Below, one piece after another: positions 16,395-25,700 of a DNA stretch of 43,143 bases. Source of the DNA: Spirochaetota bacterium. GTDB lineage: Bacteria > Spirochaetota > UBA4802 > JAFGJZ01. A model generated the notes under the pieces. It was not told the DNA's origin and did no database searches. It was given only the letters and a program-made list of their open reading frames with translations. The translations under genes and the position numbers were made by a program. Each line of letters begins with the position of its first letter. Position 1 is the first letter of the stretch. The stretch spans positions 1 to 43,143 of the forward strand of contig JAEWVM010000201.1 of assembly GCA_023396615.1 (NCBI GenBank), in the 5' to 3' direction.

Positions 16395-16411
16395 ATGGCA
16401 CAGTAATTGCT
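16395..16411 (+). promoter_or_regulatory. Sigma-54 (RpoN) promoter
   Basis: TGGCAC (16396-16401), 5 bp, then TTGC (16407-16410) followed by T is an exact -24/-12 sigma-54 promoter arrangement. It lies 24 bp before the ATG at 16435. An NtrC-family sigma-54 activator is encoded at 17808-19193 in the same locus, making it the likely regulator. Confidence 0.75.
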
Positions 16412-16434
16412 ATATTGCTAATACGCGGGGCAAT

Positions 16435-16725
16435 ATGTATCAAGATATACTAATCGTTGATGATTCACCGTCAAACATTCAGGCACTTCGCTTTGCGATT
16501 CAAAGCCATTGCTGTAAGAACAATGGAGCGTATGTCAGAATGAATTTATCAGGTGTGATCAATCCGGCTGGAAATCTTTTTATAACCGATGTTAATTTGC
16601 CGGAAAAAGCTTTCATCGATGCAGATTGTCTCGCGTATTCTAAGAACATCACTTTCGATAAAGCAAATATCCGGACTGACGATAACCTCATTGAAAAATT
16701 AAAAGACAAGGTGACTAAAAAATGA
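16435..16725 (+). CDS. Short protein with truncated receiver start
   Basis: A 96-residue protein. Residues 1-24 (DILIVDDSPSNIQALRFAIQ) are the first strand and helix of a response-regulator receiver, including the acidic pair. After that the receiver pattern is lost: no phospho-acceptor Asp and no conserved Lys. The remainder (INPAGNLFITDVNLPEKAF and a Lys-rich end) is unrecognised. It is probably a rearranged or decayed receiver gene rather than a working one. It starts after a gcgggg ribosome site, follows the sigma-54 promoter, and its stop overlaps the start of the next gene as ATGA. Confidence 0.6.
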   Translation: MYQDILIVDDSPSNIQALRFAIQSHCCKNNGAYVRMNLSGVINPAGNLFITDVNLPEKAFIDADCLAYSKNITFDKANIRTDDNLIEKLKDKVTKK

Positions 16726-17279
16726 AACTCGGAATACGCGCGAAACTATTTACTGCATTTACTGTAGCTTCCGTCTTCACATTGACAACCGGTCTGGTCG
16801 GATATTTCAGCTCATCTAAAATATCCGGAATGTTAACTGCAATGTATAACGCGAATCTTGTCCCAATCACTCAGCTTTCAGAGGCGAATGCGAATTTGCT
16901 GAAAAGAAGCCGCGGAAATTACCGCTTGGTAATAGAAACTGATGATAAGATCATGAAAGGTATAGATGACAACCGCAAGAAATATACACAATTAATCAAC
17001 GAAAACATGGCTAAGTACAAAAGCTCAATATCAGATGATACAGAAGCGGAAATTTACAAAAAATTTGAGGTGGCTTATGCTAATTATAATGAACGGGGAA
17101 AAGGATTTCTTGAACTGGTATTTTCGAACAAGAATGAAGAGGCTAATAAATATCTGGCCGAAAAACTGAGACCTGTCATCAATGAAACCGAAGAAGCTCT
17201 TGGGCAATTGATTGAATACAACAACAAATTAGCGCTTGAAGAGAATAACAATGGAATGAAGCAGCAAAAAAGAACTTAA
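16722..17279 (+). pseudogene. Chemoreceptor N-terminus (4HB sensor) without signalling domain
   Basis: A 185-residue frame starts with a cytoplasmic arginine/lysine patch and a membrane helix (about residues 9-31), then a helical periplasmic region typical of four-helix-bundle MCP sensors (ANLVPITQLSEANANLLKR). Normal receptors continue with a second membrane helix, HAMP and a methyl-accepting signalling domain; none is present. After the stop (17277-17279) another frame stays open from 17239 to 17386 with protein-like sequence (EAAKKNLNNFVLILNSDTVL), consistent with a frameshift near 17240-17275. It is co-translated with the gene before it. It is most likely a broken receptor, though a sensor-only protein is conceivable. 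Confidence 0.65.
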
Positions 17280-17417
17280 ACAATTTCGTATTGATACTGA
17301 ACTCCGACACGGTTCTTTTCGATGAGAATATCAGCATAAACAAGGAAATGCTTTCAACGGTTACGGATGAAAGTTCATCTGAGTGAAAAAAACTTCATAC
17401 TATTACAAGGACGTGCT

Positions 17418-17807
17418 ATGAAGGATTCAAATCATATACTGCTTGTCGAGGATGAAATCATTATTGCTATTGCCGAAAAAATGGATCTCGAGGAATTAGG
17501 CTATGCCGTAACACTATGCCCTTCAGGCGAACAGTCCGTAAGACATGCGGACGAGTGCCGGTCAATTCAATATGTTTTGATGGATGTCAATCTCGGTAAG
17601 GGAATTGACGGAATTGAAGCGGCAAAACGGATATTAAGAATCCGAAATATTCCGATTGTTTTCTTTTCTTCATGTCCGGAAAGTGTAATTGCAGAGAGAA
17701 TGGGTTCTTTCCGTTATGCCGGTTGTGTATCAAAATCCTTCGGCGCCGCTGAAATTGACAAAACCATCAGATTTATAAATGAAAACGGAATGTCGCAGAA
17801 TAATTGA
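17418..17807 (+). CDS. Single-domain response regulator
   Basis: A 129-residue protein consisting of one receiver domain: LLVEDE (acidic pocket), phospho-acceptor Asp in YVLMDVNLGKGIDG, a serine in VFFSSC and Lys in VSKSFG. There is no output domain. The sequence is close to the N-terminal receiver of the hybrid kinase at 6928-8721, with shared E-K-M-D/E-L-E and GIDG signatures, so it probably serves a kinase of that class or is the left-over receiver of one. ATG 17418 is chosen because an aagga site precedes it. It converges with the NtrC-type gene with no gap. Confidence 0.85.
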   Translation: MKDSNHILLVEDEIIIAIAEKMDLEELGYAVTLCPSGEQSVRHADECRSIQYVLMDVNLGKGIDGIEAAKRILRIRNIPIVFFSSCPESVIAERMGSFRYAGCVSKSFGAAEIDKTIRFINENGMSQNN

Positions 17808-19193
17808 TTAACTCTGCATCGCCTTAAGCTTAATGTTGAGCGTCTGCCGGCTGATTCCGAGCATAGTTGCCGCTGAACTCTGATTATTATTCGATAGAAC
17901 CATTGCCTTTTTAATCAGTTCTTTTTCTATTTCTTCAAGTGTCGGCAAGTGTTCATCAATAATATTTATACAGTCTTTTCTCCGTTCGATTTTAACATTT
18001 TCTCCGGACACTCCGGATATATGCTTTCGAAAAGATTCAAGCGACAGAATTCCGTGAGTGCACCGAGCTACTGCATCGTTAATCATCCCTTCAAGTTCTC
18101 TGACATTGCCGGGAAAATCATACATGGAAAGAAGGTTGATCAGCTCGGGAGGATATGACGGAGCTTTTTTACCGAGAACGTCAGAAGCATTTTTTACGAA
18201 TGAAGCAACTAGAACTTCGATATCGCCTTTTCTTTTTCTTAGGGGTGGAATTTCGACCCAATGCGTCTTGAGTCTGAAAAACAAATCATTCCGGAATTCT
18301 CCTGATTCAATCAGGTCGGGAAGGATTCTGTTAGTCGCGGCGATTATTCTTGCGTTTGATTTCAGGCATTTGTCCGAACCGAGCGGATAATATTCTCCGC
18401 TTTGAAGAAGTCTAAGCAGTTTCACCTGCGACTGGTGCGAAATGTCGCCGATTTCATCCAGTAAAAGCGTTCCGCCTTCAGCTTCACGGATAAGTCCGTT
18501 TCGGGATCCGGCAGCCCCGGTGTATGCGCCTTTTGCATGACCGAAAAGCGTATCCGCAAGCACATTATCATCAAGTCCGGAAACGTTTACCGTAATAAAT
18601 TTACCGGAACGACCGCTTTTATCATGGATTATTTTTGATACCAGCTCTTTTCCCGTGCCGGTTTCGCCGGTAACCAGAAACGGATACGGAGAAGCAGCAG
18701 CATTCGTTATGTAGCTGAAAATGCCTCTCATACGTTCATCTTTTGTTATAAAATTTTCACATCCGCTGTAAACAGAAGAAGTATCGGAAATTTGCGAACG
18801 GAGAAACTCATTCTCTCTTGTGAGACGGGTTATAGTCATCAAATTATTAAGCGATGATATCAGCCTCTCAGGCCGAATCGGCTTAATCAGATAATCCGAA
18901 GCTCCCGCCTTCATGCATCGTATGATTGTTTCAGGATCATCATCGCTGGTCAAAATCAGAATAGGAATTTCCGGATGAGATGAAACGATGCGGGATAATA
19001 TATCTTCACCATTTACATCTGGAAGCCCAAGATCAAGAATCAGACATGATACCATGCCGGAATTAATCTGTTCCTCGGCCAGAGACGGATCAATAAAACC
19101 CGCGACATTGCTGAAACCTTCGCGGAGCAATATTCCCGTAATAGCGCCTATCATGTATTCATCATCATCGACAATTACTATTTGCTGACTCAT
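17808..19193 (-). CDS. NtrC-family sigma-54 response regulator
   Basis: A 461-residue transcription activator. The receiver is residues 4-118 (VDDDEY, phospho-acceptor Asp54 in LILDLGLPDVNG, Lys104). The AAA+ domain (about 145-375) has Walker A GETGTGKE (176-183), the sigma-54 contact loop as GAYTGA (222-227; most members have GAFTGA) and Walker B GGTLLLDEIGD. A Fis-type helix-turn-helix closes the protein (AATMLGISRQTLNIKLK). It activates sigma-54 promoters when phosphorylated. The sigma-54 promoter at 16395-16411 is a likely target and the divergent multi-PAS kinase at 19386 the likely partner. The Phe-to-Tyr change in the loop is known in functional activators. Confidence 0.95.
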   Translation of the reverse strand: MSQQIVIVDDDEYMIGAITGILLREGFSNVAGFIDPSLAEEQINSGMVSCLILDLGLPDVNGEDILSRIVSSHPEIPILILTSDDDPETIIRCMKAGASDYLIKPIRPERLISSLNNLMTITRLTRENEFLRSQISDTSSVYSGCENFITKDERMRGIFSYITNAAASPYPFLVTGETGTGKELVSKIIHDKSGRSGKFITVNVSGLDDNVLADTLFGHAKGAYTGAAGSRNGLIREAEGGTLLLDEIGDISHQSQVKLLRLLQSGEYYPLGSDKCLKSNARIIAATNRILPDLIESGEFRNDLFFRLKTHWVEIPPLRKRKGDIEVLVASFVKNASDVLGKKAPSYPPELINLLSMYDFPGNVRELEGMINDAVARCTHGILSLESFRKHISGVSGENVKIERRKDCINIIDEHLPTLEEIEKELIKKAMVLSNNNQSSAATMLGISRQTLNIKLKAMQS

Positions 19194-19385
19194 TTGGTTT
19201 CCGGTTAATGAAGATTGTTTTAAAATCGAAGCCTAGTTCACGAATAATGTCAATATAATTCCGATCAGATTTAAATTTATACTTATCTTTCTCTAAATCC
19301 GGATATACTTACTTTTCCTGATTAAATAATTGGAATTCAAAATTGGCTTGCGGACGCAAATAAGACATTATATAATGACTCAATT

Positions 19386-22300
19386 ATGATGCGTAAGGAA
19401 CCATATCTTGTTGTCTATTGCGGATATGAAGACTCAGTAAAGTCATTCCTTTCCGGAGAAAACATACCGCTTCAGACTCAGGTACTGTTTCCTGAAGATA
19501 TTTCTCAGTTTTATACCATTTTATCCCTTAAAAAAATTGATCTTCTTCTTGTCGATGACATATTTTCAGAAGTTTGGATACATCAATTAATCACAACTCT
19601 TGTATCAAAAGGATATTTTTTCCCCTACGCCGTTATTGACACCGGACGCTTTGCCGAGTCCATAAGACCTCTTGTAGCCAGTCCGCTTGCAGTATTACAT
19701 ATTGGAGAAAATTTAACCAACCGCTTGGAAATGCTCATCTACAATATGTTCGGACAGGAAGAATTAAAGCTTCAGCTTGAATTTCTGATTTCGGCATGGA
19801 ATCAAAGTGAAGAAAAATTTCTTTTTCTTAGTGAACATATTCCGTATGCTGTATGGACGAGAGATCCCGATACATTCAATTACAACTACATCAATGAAGT
19901 GGCAGAAAAAATTATCGGCATTCCCTTTGATTCACTTCTTTCCCGTTCAATAGAATATCCTCTAAAATTACCTTCATGGAGTCTCATCAAATCATTTATT
20001 CAGGATGACTTACGAAGGATATCATCCGGTGACGAATCACCCGTCATACGCTATTACGAGACAGTTGCGTCAGAGAGTGACGGCGGCACAATTACTTTCG
20101 CCAATGTTTCAGCAATGGTCAAAGACAGGAACGGAAAATACCTTTACCTCGGAGTATCAAAAAACATGCTCAAGCAGGTTTCAGCCGACTGCATGATTCG
20201 AGAAGTTAACGAACGCTTTTATCAAACGCTGGAAGCCGCACCTGTTCCGATATTAGTTTTTAAATTTTCGGGTATGATTTACGCCAATTCCGCCGCCGTT
20301 GAAATGCTCGAGGCCGAAAAAGCGGAAGACCTTTATTCTCATTTATTAAAAGATTTTGTGAGAAGCGATTATCACGAAACCAGCACCAACCGCCTGTTTG
20401 ATCTGATGAACAAAAAGACGGTTCCGGTTTTAGAACAGATTTGGCTTACTCTTGGCGGAAAAGAGATTACAGTCGAAGTCCGTTCAACACGTGTTGAACT
20501 TTTCAGCGAGAACGTATTTATAATTTTCGTTCTTGATATTACGGCGAGAAAAAAATCAGAAAATGATATCCTGGATAAAAACAGATATATAAGCGAATTG
20601 TACCGGCTCGCGCCTTATGCTCTCGGGGTCACTAAAAAAGGTAATTTAACTGAAGCTAATGAACGTTTTTTTGAGATGACCGGTTATTCTCCTTCCGAAC
20701 TTTTAGGCAAAACTCTCGAAAAGGTTCACGTCAACAACACAGAATACCTTCAGATGAAAGATACCAGGCAGCAACTGCTTGCAGAAGGAAATCTTTCGGA
20801 AATAGAATCCCGTTATATAAAAAAAGACGGTTCAATAATCGACGTAATCATAAGACGTACTGCAGCGCCATCACTTGGCGATGACGCGATTATTTTTTGT
20901 GCAATTGACATAACCGGCATAAAAGAAACAGAACGCCAGCTTTTAAAAAACAACTCCCTCATCCGAGATCTATACCGCCTAAGCCCGATCGGACTGGGTG
21001 TTATGAATAACGGAATTCTAGTTGAAGGAAATGAATCCCTTTATGAACTGACTGAATATCCGGCAGAAGAGCTTCTTGGAAAATCATTCCGCGATATTCA
21101 TTTATCAGAAAAAGACTATATTGATTTTAGAGACAAAATTCTATCTCAGATAACGTCAACCGGATTCATTGAAGATGAAACCAGATACATCACAAAAAAC
21201 GGATCAACAAGAGACGTTATAGTAAGACTGCTGAATACTCCCTCTCTCGGCAAAGAGATGGCGATTTTCAGCGTCATTGACATCACGCGCATAAGAAACG
21301 CAGAAAGAGAATTGCTTTCACTTTATGAAGACTCGCCGGTAGCGATGATACTCCTTGATAATGATTTCAATGTCAGAAGAGCAAACCGTGCAGCTATTGA
21401 TTTTTCGAGTTCAAAATCATACAGGGAGCTTAATGTTCATGTCGGAAATTTTCTGAAATGTTCGATGTCTATCAAAAATCATAATGAAAAAGATTGTTCA
21501 GAATGTGAACTTCTATCAATTCTCCGTGAAATAAAAAATACCGGCAAATCAATATTAGACACCGATATCAATGTTGAACTAAGTGACGGAAAATTTACAA
21601 CAGCCAAAACCCTGTCAGTTTCATTATCAAAGATAACGGTTTTAGGTGAGCAGTTGATTCTTTTTTGCTTTAATGACGTGAGCGAGAAACGGATGTATGA
21701 AAAACGCTTTAACCAGATTCAAAAACTTGAACTGACAGGACTTATAGCAAGCGGAGCAGCTCACGACTTCAATAATGTTTTAGCCGCCATTTCACTGCAT
21801 CTTTCTTCGTTGTTAGACAACGATTTATCAGCAGAAAATCTGCGCCATGAACTCTCATTAATGAATGAGTATGTAGACCGCGGATCAGAATTAACCAAAC
21901 GTCTTCTTTCAATGGGAAGAAACAGTTACAGTTCAGAACAGACTTTCAGCATCAACAAGCTCATACATAATTTGCAGATAATGATACAGAAAATATCCGG
22001 AAGAAAAATCAGAATAAATATCATTAATCCTTGCGAAGACATTTTCATATCCGCTGATAAAATAATGGTTGAACAAATGATTCTTAATCTGTCTATCAAC
22101 GGACGGGATTCCATGCCGGACGGCGGCGTTTTGACTATCGAAACCAAATCTGCAGGCGCAGAAGATCTGAAAGATGATCAATTGTCAGATTCAAATATTC
22201 TCATAATTACCGTCTCTGATACCGGCATTGGAATTGATACGGCAATCAAAGACCGCATATTTGAACCCTTCTTTTCAACAAAGCATCCTGAAGAATGCTG

Positions 22301-22424
22301 CGGTCTTGGACTATCAATCATAAAAAATACAGTTGATAAATATAACGGCTGGATTGATGTCAAGAGTGAAGTAGGAAAAGGAACTTCTATTTCAGTTTAT
22401 CTTCCGTCGGTGATTAGGAAATGA
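19386..22424 (+). CDS. Large multi-PAS sensor histidine kinase
   Basis: A 1012-residue cytosolic protein without membrane helices. Residues 1-125 look like a degenerate receiver (no acidic triad). PAS domains follow at about 140-265, 275-390, 400-515, 525-640 and 645-765; the third and fourth are close copies (SELYRLAPYALGVTKKGNL versus RDLYRLSPIGLGVMNNGIL). A HisKA domain has His793 in ASGAAHDFNNVLAAI. The HATPase domain (about 880-1010) has MILNLSINGRDSMPDGG, DTGIGI and GLGLSIIKNTV. A cysteine cluster (CSMSIKNHNEKDCSECELL) within the fifth PAS could bind metal or be redox-active. It is divergent from the NtrC-type regulator with 192 bp between, so the two probably form a pair. Confidence 0.93.
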   Translation: MMRKEPYLVVYCGYEDSVKSFLSGENIPLQTQVLFPEDISQFYTILSLKKIDLLLVDDIFSEVWIHQLITTLVSKGYFFPYAVIDTGRFAESIRPLVASPLAVLHIGENLTNRLEMLIYNMFGQEELKLQLEFLISAWNQSEEKFLFLSEHIPYAVWTRDPDTFNYNYINEVAEKIIGIPFDSLLSRSIEYPLKLPSWSLIKSFIQDDLRRISSGDESPVIRYYETVASESDGGTITFANVSAMVKDRNGKYLYLGVSKNMLKQVSADCMIREVNERFYQTLEAAPVPILVFKFSGMIYANSAAVEMLEAEKAEDLYSHLLKDFVRSDYHETSTNRLFDLMNKKTVPVLEQIWLTLGGKEITVEVRSTRVELFSENVFIIFVLDITARKKSENDILDKNRYISELYRLAPYALGVTKKGNLTEANERFFEMTGYSPSELLGKTLEKVHVNNTEYLQMKDTRQQLLAEGNLSEIESRYIKKDGSIIDVIIRRTAAPSLGDDAIIFCAIDITGIKETERQLLKNNSLIRDLYRLSPIGLGVMNNGILVEGNESLYELTEYPAEELLGKSFRDIHLSEKDYIDFRDKILSQITSTGFIEDETRYITKNGSTRDVIVRLLNTPSLGKEMAIFSVIDITRIRNAERELLSLYEDSPVAMILLDNDFNVRRANRAAIDFSSSKSYRELNVHVGNFLKCSMSIKNHNEKDCSECELLSILREIKNTGKSILDTDINVELSDGKFTTAKTLSVSLSKITVLGEQLILFCFNDVSEKRMYEKRFNQIQKLELTGLIASGAAHDFNNVLAAISLHLSSLLDNDLSAENLRHELSLMNEYVDRGSELTKRLLSMGRNSYSSEQTFSINKLIHNLQIMIQKISGRKIRINIINPCEDIFISADKIMVEQMILNLSINGRDSMPDGGVLTIETKSAGAEDLKDDQLSDSNILIITVSDTGIGIDTAIKDRIFEPFFSTKHPEECCGLGLSIIKNTVDKYNGWIDVKSEVGKGTSISVYLPSVIRK

Positions 22425-22720
22425 TACCCAAGAATAATGATATTTCTTTCTTTAAAAGACACGCATAATTTTCTTAAGATGTTTTTTTTTAATTCAAATG
22501 ATTTAATTCTTACGATTTTGTGAAAATACTATCAATTTGACGGATATAAAGCAGGCTTAATCGGAAGTTTGAGGAATTCAAAAATCAAGACAATCCCCGG
22601 AATAAGATTTATACTAAAAATCAAAGGACTGGTTTAGTTCAAAGAAGGCTTGAATGCAAAGGACTCTTGTTGCAACATACAGCATGATTCTGTACAGTCA
22701 ACGTTTTCGGTTCGTTCCAT

Positions 22721-25700
22721 TTAATATCGTTCTAAAAATCTTCTCTGTCTTTCCCTGTCCCCATTCTTTAAACAATATTCAATTTTTTCATTCAAGTAGG
22801 TCTTAATTGGAATTAATTTTATCCCAACTGTTGATTTCCCAACAATTGAAAGAATATTTCTCCAATCAGCCATTTCAATATCTGAAAGCATCTCATTGCC
22901 TAAACCGAACGTTATGCTGCCACGCCACAATATTTTGGAAAATAATTCTCTGTCTTGACTTAATGATAAAAACAACAACAAAATTTCATCATAAATTCCC
23001 TTCATAGAATTTCTCACTATGTCAACAATAAGATTCATTTTATTTGAATCTGAAAAACTAACTTTGCAATAATCAAGTAGAAAGTTCTTTGCCCTTTCTA
23101 TCATTTTACCTTGCAAATTTTCAAAAAATGAATTACAAAAGTGTTCGAGCATTCCCAAGTATAGTTCTTCATGAATTACAAAATCAAAAACTTCTTTCAA
23201 CACTTTTTCAATATTTTCTACCTGCCAAACAAAACCAAAATTTTTATGGTCGCTTGAAATTCTAGAATCTTTTTCTGCATACAAAATGTTTACATACTCA
23301 ATTAGAAATTTTGAATCCTTCTTCAAGATATTTAGGAAACCTTTTCCTTCGTAGTCGAAGCAATTATGAATTTTATCCTGCTGAAGATATGCTTTTTTGA
23401 TTAGATCAATGTCATCACCCAATTTATCAAAGTGAGTATCAAAAAAGTCCATCCAAACCTGCAATCGTATTTCTTCTTTTTCATTCTTCTCAACAATGGT
23501 TCTTAAAATAATTTTAAACAAGTCCGGTTCAAGAATTAAATATCTTTGAAGTTTGTAAAAGTAAATAGTAGTTGCTTCCTTAATCCTGCTTATCACATCT
23601 ACTAATGCTTGAACATATTCTATTGACAGCAACGAATCATCTATATTATAATAAAATGAAAGCTCCCAAAGCTCTTTATGAAGAAAATCTTGATGATCTA
23701 ATACTTCCCAAATTATGTTTGCTTGAGATGCTGTCTTTAAATGATTACTAAAAACGATGCTTGGGGTATAATTTATCTCATTACTATTAGTGATTACTTC
23801 AATCAACAACAAACAGCCTATCTCAAGATTATTTGAGCAGTTTTCATCAATAACCTGATCTAGAGTTTCATGGTAACGCCCTTCTTTTTTTGAAGCATTT
23901 TTTAAGTAAGCGTAAATTCTATAGAATTCTTTTACTTCAACAACATTTTTAAATATAAACGAACTTCTGATCTCTGTTTCTTTTAATTTTTCATATTCTC
24001 GATAATCATTAAACTCATATATTTCTTTATCCCTAAATCTATCCCAATCAATCTTAAGAAATGTTTCGTAGGTCATATTCGTAAACGTTCGGGCCAGTGA
24101 GGCAAAAGAAGAATGAGTAACAGAATTTTTTTTGCACCACCTTATTTGATCTTGAACATACCTGCAATGCTCAAAAGAATCTTTATTCAAATGTTTCTCG
24201 ATAATTTCTATCAAGAATGTAATATCAAATTCCATCAATTCTTTTATTACATCTGGTCTCATAGTCGAATAGTTCAACAAAAGATTAAATGATTCATTTG
24301 GGTTTTTCTCATAATTCTGTTCAACCGCATTCCAAATTCCTTGCCTAAAATTGTGGATCAACGGGATATTTGGAATAGGAAAGTCATACAAATAAACAGA
24401 ATGATTTCTTCCGCCTCTTGTGTGATGGAACTTATAAGACAAAAATGTTTTTGAAAGCTCGTAAAAAACTGCTGTGAAAAGAGTATCACCTTTGCTTAAA
24501 CCATCAAGCAAGACTTGATACAAAATCATCTGTCTCTCAAATCCGTATTGAGTTTGATCTTCTCTGTCGAATGACATTTTTTCTCTTATTTTATGAATCC
24601 ATTCTGGTAAATGCTCCGGTTTCTTCCTTGAGTATTCGAAACCTAATTCTATTACATCTTTTAATTTATCTGGGAATCGCAAAAACTCACCAATCAATTC
24701 AATAATATCATCCTTGCTGTACGAAAAAGCATTGTTTTCATAGGCGACTTCATACTTAAAAGTTGTAACTGCTGGAAGTGCCTCGGTAATATTGAAAATG
24801 AATTCCAAAGTTTCTGTTTGCAGATAATACCAAAATGTGGAAAGGAACTTAAAAGCTTTTTCTTCTTCGGTTTTTTTTCCTCTCCAATGGCTCTGCAAGA
24901 ATGGTTGTAGTTTGTCCATTACATTCTTAACGCCAAATGTATTGTTGGCAGGAATCACACAATCTTTGAAACGGTTGCTGTTGCTGTCAAAATATTTATT
25001 CAATAGCGTTTCAAACGAAAGCAAATTGTCCTTGATAAATGACTTATAGAAAAAATAAGTTGAAAGATTTTGCTCTGGAATTTTTACATGCTCAAATTGA
25101 ATCTCAACTAATTCCAACTTATCCAACTTATCAATTACGTCAATGAACACTGAATAATCAATTCCAAAATTGTTAAGAATTGAAGTTGTAATTTCTCTAT
25201 TCTTATATGGAATCGTATAGAAGAAAGCGATTAAACCAAGGCATTTAATATTTAAGGAATTTGCAAATTCGCCATCGTCTTTTATGAAAGTTGAAAAGTA
25301 ATTTTCAAACAAATCGGAAACATCATGCAGAACATATATGTTTTGATGTGCCTTAGAAAGCAATGCTGTCATGATTGCAAGCCTTGGGTTACCGTCTGCA
25401 ATGCGAACAATTTCCTTATGGTAATCTTGATTTAAAATTTCAAATGGCTGTGCCTTGATAATATCAATAATCTGTTCGTCTGTAAATTTTGCTAGATCAA
25501 GCCTTCTTGGCGAAAATTCTTGACATAGAATTCCAATTTCTTGAAAGGCATAATCTCTGACTGTAATTAGGATTTTCAATTTTCCTTTTCTTGTTGCTTT
25601 GTAAAATCCTGTTATCTGACGAAAAACATCAATTCTGTTTGCGTCGTCAACAAAAAGTATGTAATCCTTTTCTGAATCAAAGTATTGATACAAATCCCTA

